Under the pieces are notes generated by a model that saw nothing but the letters and a program-made list of their open reading frames with translations, had not been told where the DNA came from and did no database searches. Positions 1 to 10,591 of a DNA stretch of 64,000 nucleotides are shown in pieces (the stretch's first letter is position 1; every line of letters begins with the position of its first letter). This DNA is from Gavia stellata (Eukaryota > Chordata > Aves > Gaviiformes > Gaviidae), in the NCBI RefSeq assembly GCF_030936135.1, contig NC_082602.1:1550001-1614000 (forward strand), in the 5' to 3' direction. Position numbers and translations under genes: made by a program.

Positions 1-3000
1 AACAGCCCTAAAACTTAGAAAAACATATGAGATTTGATTAAATAAGAAACAACTTCTCGCTCAAAGAAATTGCTTCTGTGTGTATTCCAGTTGCATCATG
101 ATATACACTACTAACTAGGTTATTTTACCCGTATGGCTCTTGTTCATTGGTGACTCACCTTTCTCACCCCTTCTACATTCATGTCACATTTAAGAATGGG
201 TCATTATCGCAAGAAATCCACTATTTGGGCATATCTCTGTGTAGAGGGATGTTGTCATAATTTGTGATTATTTGAAAAGAGAATGAAATTTTTGCCAAGG
301 TGATAAAATACGAAAAGCCACTCCAAAGGCCTTTTAAAAAGCTCATTCTGTTGAATCTAGGACCGTAAGCTGCACAGTGAAGGAACTGAGGTCACTCCAT
401 GCTCCATATATACTGCATACATTAAAACCAAAAAATAAACATAGCCCAAAGTTAACTTCCCCGGATGCCGTAGGCTTTTTCCCATAGTAAGATTGGCATC
501 CTCTCAAAATTATCCTCAGCTTCCAGTCTACAGTGGTGGTGCACTGTCTGCCTGAAATACAATTTCAGCACCCTCCTCCACCCCCAGCAGCCGAACAATG
601 AAGACATTCGGTGGTATGTTACTGCAGAAACACAGCACCTGTATTTCACGAGCCCCCTCTACTGTCTTTTTCTGGAAATACCACTCTGGTTAAAACGGAG
701 CTTTCGAAGAAACGTATCCAGACCCTGTAAACTCATTCATTCCTCTTTCACTAGCCTTTTAAAGAAATGGGCTTTACAGAAAACAGGACCATTTTTAAAA
801 GCAAACTGAAATTATTTTCAATGCCTGGCACTATACTGGGAAAGAAAGAATTCCAGACCAACCCCCTGGTACCACCACTGTTACGTCAAGCACGAGTCCG
901 TCCTTAAAAGCAGGTTTACCAAAAAAGTTCACTGAAAACAGTGAACTGGCATAAAGAGGAGAGGTCAGTTTCTTCACGGGACCTGCCAGCAAACTGACAT
1001 GTAACTTCGCAACTCCACACGCGTTTTGACTCTTTTACATCTCCTGGAAATGTACATGGAGTGCTACAGACAGCACTTGCCTCTTACTTGGCTGGCGTAG
1101 AGATTATATCCAGCCTTTTGCATGCAAGCAACTGCTGGTGTTTTCCAGCCACCGTTTCCCAGGTCAGGTCTTTGTTCCTGCTGTATATAAACTGGAATAA
1201 GCATTCACAAAAAAACCCCAAACCAAACCCAGCTGGGATGACCTGCCCCAAAACTAAACCCACATTTGAAGGGAAGCTGATCTTCGCCCAGCAGCAATCT
1301 AAAATACCAGCTAGCAGTAGGGCTGCTAGTCACTAGTCCTGAGAAGCCAAATACGAACCTGAACTGTACAAATCGCTGTTGGGTAGGTCCTAGACAGGTC
1401 TATGCATTTGGTCTTTCCTGCATCCTAGGAGAGAGATTCCACACAAAGTGGAACGTTCGCTACTGCCAATTAAGAGAAGCTCATCCTAGATTAAGTTTTA
1501 CACATCAGCAATTTGATTCCGAATTCCTATTACTTTCCTTTTCTCTAACACATTTTTCCTTGGCCTTTACATGTCACCTTGTGGGCTTATGTAACTCAGT
1601 GATACACTTACCCTGCCCTAATTTCTCATGTAACCTTAAAACTTCCTTTTCCTGGGAGAAGGAGGAGTTTGTTCGGAGCAAACCAGCATGAGAATTACTG
1701 TGAAACTTCAAGCTCTGGATTTATGCAGGACAGAAAGCTTTACCCAGTAGTCTTCATAGATATGCTAGCTTTATGTCCAGAGTCCAAAAACAGTCTTAGC
1801 ATGTACAAATTTGGATATAAACCTCAACACAGTCCAAATCACAGTTACTATCACAGTGGTTTGGAGAAGAATTTTATTCTATTCTTTCTGCTTAAATTTT
1901 TCTCAGGCTTTAAATTTACTGTATGGCTTTAAGCCTACCAATCACCTCAGTTTTATTGAAGATGTCAAAATTCCACACAACAGAAATGTGTATTAACAAG
2001 TGCTAGTACAAGAAAGGCTCCTAAGGGATAGTATTTTCCCAAGAAGAAACAACCAAAGGTCCAGAAAAGCATCATTCCTTCACATTAAGAAGCTGCTTAT
2101 GCACGTATTACAGAGGTGATACCCGAGACCACATATTCCCAACTCCACACCAAGAAATTTAACAGTTGCATTCAAATCACCGTCAATCCAATTCCCATTG
2201 CAGAATTTCATTTTTCTTAAAAGCTAATATATGGTTTAGGTTATCCTGTCTACCTGAACAGAATCCCCAAGATTTCCAAAATACAGTATACAATTACAGT
2301 AGAATGCAGCAGCCGTTACTTGTAATAATTTTCATGATGTCATGGGTTAACTGTCCTCCGAGAGCCCTGCCTTTTCTGAACTTGCTAACTCCAGTTTAAA
2401 TTCCTTGGATCTACTGCTGAATTTGAGTGCTGCTGGACTTGACTCAGGGCCCCAAAGTACAGCCTCCAGGCTTCTACTCCGCAGTGGGAGTTTTGCATTT
2501 GTCTTCGAGAGCCAGGAGTTATCGGCATACCAGCTTGCCTACACAACAGACTCATGTCCTGACACCCACAACATTTGGGCTGTAATAAAGAAATGGGAGA
2601 GCTCACAGTAAGCATTTCTAGTGATATCACCAAAGAAGACCACATGAACTGCATCACACCAATACCTCATTTGTAGAGGGATATTGCACATAACAAGCAG
2701 TTCGACACAAAGCCTCTGTTTTTACCTAGCACAGTACGAGTCCATCGAACAGTAACAGCCCTTAGATTGCTACTTTATGTTGCATTCAATATATGCAATA
2801 ATAGGGAACCCTTTGAAATATTTGTTTACAGAGAACTGCAACATGTGAAAACATGGCCTTTCCTACCTTTTTGGCTCTGTATAGAATTGAAAGTTTGTGA
2901 CCTCACAGTTTTAGTTTCACCACATTAAGTCTCAGTACAAAAAGGTGCAACATGCAGCCTTTTTGTACCTTTCAGTACATACCAGTTTAAGACTGCAAAT

Positions 3001-4649
3001 AGCTTTTACAAACCGTAACTTTACATACATAAGCCACAAGCCAGAAACTATTGTCAGCTCTAACCGTACATGGCAAAGCAAACCTCATGGTTTGATAATG
3101 TGTAGTGTTGTCTAATAACAGAAGCACAACCCAAAGTACGATTACTTAAACCCACCCGTAAGTCTCTTATGAAGTACATTCACCTGATATATAGGCTTTC
3201 TGCCATGTTTTAGGGGCTGAACTGCAGTATGAAAAGGGTGTCTGGTCTTGCATCCTGAGCTCCTTCCGTGCCCTCTTTATAACCTGTAGATTCAGCATTG
3301 CAGTGAAGCCCGCTGTGATCTCGGCACTGACACCAATACCATGCAAACCATCGTCAACCAATAATCTGCCCATTTTCTGTCTATTAATGTAACTTTCAAA
3401 ACATATCAAGACCTCGACTTGTAGCCTGTATCTGATTTCACTCAGATTTAGACAATATTCCAAACGTAACACTTTTACAATAGTTAGAAATGTCCAGGAG
3501 AATTTACACTTCAATCGAGCTTCAGAACAAAACCAACAGCAACAAAAAATCTAATACTTACATACACACACACACTCTTTTAATAGATGCCCTTGCACAT
3601 CAGCATCTAACCACCTGCACATCGATAACCCTATTACCATCCTTTAGTTAAACTTTTCCCCCTACATCTTCAAAGAAGGAGATGAAATTGCAGCACCAAC
3701 AACTCCAGAAACAAAACCCCAAGCTATGAGGAGCTTCCTGAAGGAGGCGAATCAAAATCAGTAGTATTTCTGGCTGCTGACTTCTCTCTCTGTAAAGTCT
3801 TCTCCACAGAAGATTGTGATTCCCCAATGGCATTTGGCTGCAGCCTAGGTGCCCCACAGTTAAGTCTGAATCAATTTAAAGTCAACAGTTACACCTTGAA
3901 CATCGCAGGAGATGAACCTCTAGACTATGGAGGCACATCAGGGTATGTCCCCAACCCTCCTTGCAAATGACAGCATAGTGGCCAAATTCTTGATACTCAT
4001 AGACATAGATGGATGTAATTTTTATTTGCTTCAAGCATATTAGTGCAGACTAAGAACTGATGTTCACTGGGACCCAGCAATGCCGAAATTCTGTATGTAT
4101 ATGGGAACCTACACAATACTAAGACAGGTGGGATGGGACAATAAATAAACCAAGTTTTACTCAGTTATCTTTCAGGTGACTCCTCCCTCCATCTCCCCAC
4201 AAATCCAAGCATTTCCAGATTTTCCTCAATCAACAACTGTCTTTCCATAAAGCTGAAGCTGCAGGCGCATGCATGGAGGTTTTCAGCCAACACATGGCTT
4301 CCCTGCCTCGTAAGCAAACTGGGGAATTGCAAAGACATCCAGAGGTTTGGCAACCAGAATCAAAACAAGCTGTCCTTACTGACTAGCACTGAAGGTGGGT
4401 GGAATATACTTCCGAGAGCGAACAGCATGCCACTTACCTAAGCAACCAGCAGCACAAAACTAAGTGTTCTGCAAACAAATTTCCGTACTCCCTCCGCTAA
4501 CCAAGCCTTTCTAGTGACAGGCTGAATCTGTTACCTTACTTAAATAACGTGGTGAGACTCAGGCTAAGCTCTTTGACTTTGGAAACTCGACTCATCTGTG
4601 CAGCGGCAGAAAGCTCTGCAGATGATGTGAATTTTACAAATTAACTCAC
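1..4649. other. Intergenic stretch, no supportable gene
   Basis: AT-rich sequence to the left of the CpG island. All open frames are short (at most 115 codons), none resembles a family I know, and none is bounded by convincing splice sites. If the minus-strand transcript proposed at the CpG island is real, this stretch would hold its first intron and possibly later exons, but I could not pick any out. Confidence 0.5.
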
Positions 4650-5250
4650 CCTCCGGCACGTAGGAAGAGAGGCAAAAGCAACCAGCGCTGCAGGTTAACC
4701 GCGTCACTCCGCAGACTCCTGTCCAGCCAGACACCAGGCTTAAGACTGCAATGCCTGTTATTATTTCAACACTTTATCGTTTTAGCTGCGCAGAACGGCA
4801 CTCTGGGGGAAGAAAAGGGTTCATACCTGCGTTAGCTCTCTAAGAAGCGAGGGAAGGGATCGTCTCGGCATAACCGTGCCTCTCTGAAGCCAGGTTATGA
4901 GTGGAGAAACATGGGGCCTAACGCGCTGCCCCCTCGGCTGCCTCAGCGGGCTGAGCTTTCCCCCGAACACCGCCCGTGACCCAAGCCGCCTCCCCCGGGC
5001 ACCGCCGGCCGCTGGTCAGGCACCCGGCCCGCCCGGCACAGCCTCCTCCCGGGCTGCCGCCGCCCAGCCACCCGCTCCCCCTCCACCGGCACCCGGCGCG
5101 GCCCCGCCGCTCTCCTCACGCAGCCCCGCGCGCGCGCTCGGCCCAACGGTCGCCCGCCGTTGCCTGGCAACCGCTCGCGCGCTTCGGCCCCCCTTCGCTT
5201 GACGGTCCGTTCCCGCCCCGCCGTCAACTTTCGGTGTCCGAGCCCCAAAG
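4650..5250 (-). other. Candidate non-coding first exon of a divergent minus-strand transcript
   Basis: On the minus strand the CpG island runs into two good splice-donor matches. One is GCAG|GTATGA, with the exon ending at 4827. The other is GGAGG|GTGAGT, with the exon ending at 4650. Either could end a first exon starting inside the island, and the 5' limit given here is only approximate. The long minus-strand open frames across the island are arginine-, alanine- and glycine-rich, as expected by chance in GC-rich DNA, and I do not treat them as protein. The gene is not recognised. RNA 5'-end data would settle whether this transcript exists. Confidence 0.3.
5159..5171. promoter_or_regulatory. 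RFX-type X-box, perfect palindrome
   Basis: GTTGCCTGGCAAC is a perfect inverted repeat matching the X-box consensus bound by RFX family factors (GTNRCC, short spacer, RGYAAC). It sits in the CpG island about 90 bp upstream of the Kozak-like ATG at 5259. RFX sites in this position are typical of ciliary genes and of some housekeeping genes. The match is direct; its function is inferred. Confidence 0.7.
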
Positions 5251-5258
5251 CCGCCACG

Positions 5259-5371
5259 ATGGCGGTGTTTGTCGCCGCACGCGGACCACGAAAAAGGTGG
5301 GAGGCGGCGCCGAGCCCGGCTCCAACGGCGGCTTTTAACACCCGAGGACTGGCGGCTCTGCAAGGGACGCG
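5259..5371 (+). CDS. Candidate first coding exon of an unidentified gene
   Basis: An ATG at 5259 sits in a strong Kozak setting (GCCGCCACGATGG) that also resembles a YY1 promoter element. It opens a frame beginning MAVFVAARGPRKRW, rich in Ala, Arg and Pro. A splice donor, CGCG|GTAAGAGG, follows at 5371/5372 and would end the exon after 37 codons plus two bases. Without splicing the frame stops immediately afterwards. I do not recognise the protein and found no convincing second exon downstream on this strand. It could equally be a non-coding first exon or a chance frame in the island. The island position, Kozak context and donor together are the only support. Confidence 0.3.
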
Positions 5372-5563
5372 GTAAGAGGGGTGGAAGGCTTTCCCGCCTA
5401 AACGTCGGCTGTACCGGCTCTGTTCTGCATTGTCCCCCATTTTGAGGGCTGAGCTGAGGCAAAGGGGCATCAAGGATGTGCGGCTTTCCTTTAAGGCTTA
5501 AACTAATGCTAAAGCTGTCGGGCAGCCGGCAGCCAAACCCAGCAGTTTGTGAAGAAAACGCTC

Positions 5564-5588
5564 GGGGGGCGGGGGGGGGGGGGGGGGG
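5564..5588 (+). repeat. Long guanine run, G-quadruplex candidate
   Basis: Six G, one C, then 18 consecutive G, just downstream of the CpG island and inside the presumed first intron of the plus-strand transcript. It could form a G-quadruplex, and the run length is also prone to sequencing error. Confidence 0.8.
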
Positions 5589-5599
5589 AAGAGTATTTT

Positions 5600-7908
5600 C
5601 ACTCGCAAAATACGGCAGCTCCGGCACCGAAACAGCCCCCAAAAGTGTGTCCTTCAGAGAAAAAGTTGTGAGAAAAACTCCCAATACCCATTCAGCTCCT
5701 CAACACCAGTGCCCTTGCCTAGCCACTGCCTGGGAAACGAGAGGTGAGGTTAAGCGAAAGAGAGAAAAAGAGACAATGAAATGGGAAGGAAAAGAAGCAG
5801 AAGGAACTCTTTAAAAGTTATTTTTCTCTTCAAGCCAAGTTTTACAGACTCTCTGCAAGCAGCCCCTTATGATCCCCCCCAGGCTGCACCTCTTAGCGCA
5901 AACCATTCTCACCTGCTCTGGCACCAGAAGCGAATTAAATCTCTGCAGATGGGGGTGGGGGAGGCGTGCTGAAGCCTCTAGTCGTTTTTCCAAACACTTT
6001 TCTATTACCCACCTTCGCATTGGTATGGTTTTATCCCGTGCGAGTTGTTCCTCTTTGGTTTTTGCTAGTGCTTACAGACCTAAGTGAGAGGACTGTGCAA
6101 GTTTTCCTCACGCTTCTTTAATTTCCACTCTGCCTTTGCAACAGATTTGTTCTAGTTCCCTGACACATGACGTGGAAACGATGTCTATCACTCATGCCAG
6201 TTCAGCAGTATTTGGGGCCCTCAAATACAGGCTATTCTGCAAAATATTAATTAGACCTGGTTTCAACAAATCTGGCACAAAATACGCTCTTTTTGGACAG
6301 ACTAAATTTATTCAACGACACTCCTACAAGCTATTTAGCTCTTGCTAAACCCTTTCTTCCCTCGCCACTGAAATTGTTGTACTTTATAAACGATCAATTC
6401 CACCTAAGAGATGGCAAATTTACCTCATTTCTCTTCCAATAACTTCACAGGGGAACCGATGGAGTGACTCTCCTGGGAAGAAAATGCAATTCTGGCTTGA
6501 TTGTGTTAGTTCCTTCAAAATGCATTTTCAATGCTAATTCACTAGTTGGTTTGTATCATGTATACCTGTTATTCCATTTTTTAAATGGTGTAAAGTATAA
6601 CAGAATCCCTCAATTTATTGTAGGATTAGTTGCAATTTCAAAATAACCAAATCATTCATTAGATAAATTAGCACCGGAACTGAGAAGAGCCAGAGAAATA
6701 ACCGCCTATGAAATACAGCTAGACCATTGACTATCTTTGATGATTCCCTATAAAATTACTTCAAATTCTGCCTCATCCATTCCTTGCAAAGGAAACCAAC
6801 ATGCTGCCAACCTGCACATCTGGTGATAAAAGATGAATTCGGGAGAGTTATCCTAAAAACAGTTACGAAAAAAGTTCAGACACCATTTTGCACCAGATAC
6901 GCAAGAACGCAATGAATAAAATCAAACCTGTGGTTTAATTCCACAACAGAGGCCCTAGAAAGGGGGAAAAACATTTATCTTCTCCCTCATACATCCCACA
7001 AATCAAGGATGGTTTCCAAATTGTAACAGCTGCCTTGCAGTGCCTTATATTATCTGGAGTTAGCTCTTTTAAATGGCTTTTTAAACGATTTGGATCAGCA
7101 CCTGTGTGATCAAGCCACATAAAGGATGTGTTATTGCCAGGTAAATAGGCATAAAAGGGTGGTAGCCCGGGATTAAGTAACATTATTGTATCTATCTTAA
7201 AGCTGTGAATTTAATTCTAACTGTAGGAGGGGGAAACTACCTCTCTGGGAACCTGTAACCACCCTCAGGAGGCCTAAAACATTGCACTCGATCAAGGGCT
7301 GATCGCTTTTACAACACTGATAAGGAGCTGCAGTTATCACCGAGCAGTTGTCACATTTTGCCCAAGATCAAGACTTATTCTCGCTTTTGCGAAGGTCCTG
7401 TGAAAAGGATGCCTCTGTACGAATGAGTAAGCCTGACGCTATTTTCCCAGCGGAACGAACAGCATGCACAGCGAATGCTGTCATCTGAGAATGTGCTGCA
7501 CCACCTGTGTGGTTGAAGGTTGAACGTTTTACACAATTCACAGCCCAGACATGTAGCTGACTTCAGTTTACAGTGAGGCAGGTTCTCCTGAGCAAACCTC
7601 GACAGTAGGTTTCCTACAGAGCCCTGCTGACGAGTCAGATCCTGCTGTTTATTTCCAGTGCAATCTGACCTGTGGGTTAGGATGACTGACTGAAAGCCTC
7701 TCCTTACCTGCCCTGGGATTCCTGTCCACTCAGAGGGTTTCTTCTCTGCTCCTCACCCACAGCGAAGCTACAAGAGGAGATATTTTCTCCTTTATGCATT
7801 GCCTAGTTAGGATCCTCTCTTTGGTCTCCAATCCTGTTTTTTTTCCGGATGTATGCTGTCCTGAAAACAGCACCAAACAATTTAGCATCAGTATTTCTAA
7901 CTCTGTAT
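5600..7908. other. Intergenic stretch, nothing recognised
   Basis: AT-rich sequence after the CpG island. Open frames are at most 82 codons, with no family resemblance and no convincing exon boundaries. Confidence 0.5.
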
Positions 7909-7909
7909 A

Positions 7910-8019
7910 CTCTTCTGTGTACTTTTTACCACGAATGTACACATTAATCAGTATAATTACAGTGCAGTGCAATTATACTGATTAATGTGTACATTGTGGT
8001 AAAAAGTGTGCAGAGGATC
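7910..8019. repeat. Near-perfect ~110-bp palindrome (MITE-like or hairpin locus)
   Basis: The left arm (about 7910-7965) and right arm (about 7966-8019) are inverted copies of each other. The core ACATTAATCAGTATAATT at 7941-7958 returns as its reverse complement at about 7973-7990, and CTTTTTACCAC returns as GTGGTAAAAAG. The arms differ by only a few substitutions and one base of length, with almost no loop (centre near CAGTGCAGTG). The outer ends decay through mostly transition changes. This fits a short non-autonomous DNA transposon, a recent inverted duplication, or a long-stem hairpin RNA locus. I see no clear target-site duplication and cannot name a family. Confidence 0.85.
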
Positions 8020-10500
8020 CATATTTGATAGAAAACGTTTGTTTCAGTGCTGCCAACCCTCATGATTTTGTTGGGACTAGGGTTAATGAGGTAACAATGG
8101 TGTTAGAGTTGCACTGTTCATTAAAAAACAAAAAGTAAACATCAGCCTTGTGAGCAGAGACAAAAAAAATATATGCCAGTATCACTGCAACCTTGAAGCA
8201 TCCTGACCAGGCAGGCTATTAAACAGCCTATGATCTACAGTTTCTGGGGCTGGCAATGCTTTTCTTTTTCTATGTCTGCATGAATACCTAAAGGAGCTTT
8301 AGAGGAACTCTGCCCAACTCACCTCTGAGATTTGAAGGGCAGAACAGATTGCGGCTCACCAAGGCTGGCTGCCGCAGGACTTCACTCGCCAACATCAGAG
8401 TCTGACTCCTGTTTGAACTGTACTGTTCACTTTCCTAAACGGTCTGGTCTCGATTTAATACCACATGATATGCTCTTTCCTGTGACTTTAATTAAAGTGC
8501 TGCAAATGATTTCGCAGCCCCACTGCTGAAAGTTAATTTTATTGATTACATTTTTTGACCCCGTCAAAATAGATTTTATATTTGCTTCACAATAATTATT
8601 TTTCACAAAATGCCCTGGATTGGTGTTAATTACATTGTCTTAAATCTGTCACTGATTGCATCTGGCTGTATCTTTCCAATATCCAGCCTCAGACTCATTG
8701 CCAAGCCAAGCAGCCTATATTAGCCTGTTCACCTTTTTAAATACTCGTTTTTCTTTACTCCTCCAAAACTTCTCCAGCGTGATAAAATTTAACAGAAATC
8801 AGTTCTAGTGATTTAAATTTCCTTTAAATTTGCAGGCAACTTTATAATGCTAGGAGGTGATACAGTTTAAATCTGTCACTTCTTTAAAATATTTTCTCTC
8901 CAAATAATACCCATATTTTCCTCCCAAAAATCTATTTATTGATAAAATTTTCCATGTAAAAAATGAATAGATAAATTTAAAGTATATGAAGATGCTATGT
9001 AAACAGGGAAAAATAAAAATATCTAGCCAGACTAGCTAATACTAGCACCATAGCCAAGAGGCAAGAAAGAATAGGTCAGATTATATGGTAAACATTAACA
9101 TTGTAAACATAAATCTGTTTGTATAGCTCCCGCTTCTATATATAACCTTTTGAGTTCCCACATTAAGTGTAAAAAGTGCCTTAAGAAAGAAAATACAGTA
9201 TAATTTATTGGCGGCAGAGTCCATATGGAAGCTGTGGGGCCGGTTGGTAATGCCTTTAAGTCAACAGAAAAAGTTCCACTGAATAAACATTGAAACATTG
9301 TCAAGATCTTGAAAAAAACAGCAAGATTTAGAGATAAAGCCTACTTATGTTTTCTGAGACCCTATGTTTCCAAAACAAATGTCTAATTTCAAATTAACTT
9401 TAAAAACAAAATGTTTAGATTTGGGCTGATAGGCAATGTACGATGTTGGAATTTTGTTTTTTGCTGTGGTGGAAGGACTAGAAAGCTGGCAGCTTAACAG
9501 AGGATGCTCATTTCAGTAAGGGAAAGTCAATTACATGAAAACATGAGGAACATATTCCCGAAAAGTTATTTTTTAAATACACGGCAGTGTGAGGCCTCCT
9601 TGCGTGTACTTGCTTGCCTTTGCAAAAGCTACCTCGGCTCAGCAGCAGAGCCCCGCTGAGCTGGGTCCTCGTGGGCAGACAGCACAGCTGCACGCGCTGG
9701 AGCCGGACAAGCAGACACACAGTTGCCCTTAATGAGGAAATAAACCCCTCAGCTTGGCATCTACATCTTGTAACCGCCAAGCTTTTCCAGCTTTTCTTGC
9801 GAAAGGTCATTGCCGTCGTACACAACTGCTAGGGAAGAAAGTACACGGTGCTCAGGAGAAGGTCCGTTCAGCATTTGGAGGGCAGACAAGGCAATTAACC
9901 AAGAGGCAGACGTATATTTTGCAGTTTGTACCTACAGCAAACCTTCACTTTACACGGAGGTTACGCCGGGTGAACGGTTTGGCTTATAAAAGCTGGCTCT
10001 CTGTAGCCCGCCGGAAGAGAGAACCAGAGAGCAGTGAGCACTGGCACGTGCCAGGACCCACTTAGGCAAGTACGAACAGCCCACCCTCACCTACAGAGCT
10101 GCTTTGGTCTTGCATAGAGGGCTTTGGCCTTTTAAACCAAGGCCACCTGTAGAAAGGGAGATTCCCCCGCTGCCCTTGCGGGGCGCTGACTCCATGCCAT
10201 ATCCCTTTTCTCACTGCCAACACTCAGTAATGTGTTGCAGCAGGAGAGGCCAAGAGGGGCTTCCCCAGTAAGCAGCAGCTGATAGCTCCAGCTCTAAGCA
10301 CTCCAAAGCTGATTTGCTTCAAGGGAAGGGAGCCAGGAGCTACACAAGATGCTGGAAAAGCCAAGGGATCACAGGGAGAATGTGCTCAAAAATTTCTCCA
10401 GGATAAAGCCTGAGAGAGGCACATGAGTCTTCTGCTCTGGGCTGACCTGGGGAGGGGGAAGATGTTTTTAAGCTTTACCTAAATCCAAACTGTAGGGTAA

Positions 10501-10591
10501 TATAAATACATGTGTTTGTGTACACATCTATATGTAAACAAGTATGTGTACACTTATAAATATATATGTGTGTGTGTACGTATGCATACAT
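10501..10591. repeat. Degenerate TG/TA-rich microsatellite
   Basis: Alternating purine-pyrimidine sequence dominated by TGTG, TACA and TATA steps, including a TATATATGTGTGTGTGTACG stretch. A worn dinucleotide repeat with no coding meaning. Confidence 0.7.

Larger units (their letters stand above)
4900..5400. promoter_or_regulatory. CpG island, probable bidirectional promoter
   Basis: Roughly 500 bp is sharply GC- and CpG-rich in an otherwise AT-rich window, with runs such as GCGCGCGCGC near 5130. It contains an RFX X-box, a YY1-like ATGGCGG context, and splice donors leading outward on both strands (minus at 4649 or 4825, plus at 5372). CpG islands of this kind normally mark constitutive promoters. 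It lies about 27 kb beyond the 3' end of PCDH15 and so should belong to a different transcription unit. What it drives cannot be named from this sequence. Confidence 0.75.

Noticed and set aside
4943..5684. Long overlapping frames on both strands of the CpG island (up to 222 codons)
   Set aside because: Arg/Ala/Pro/Gly-rich translations in all frames are expected in GC-rich DNA, and none shows a domain.
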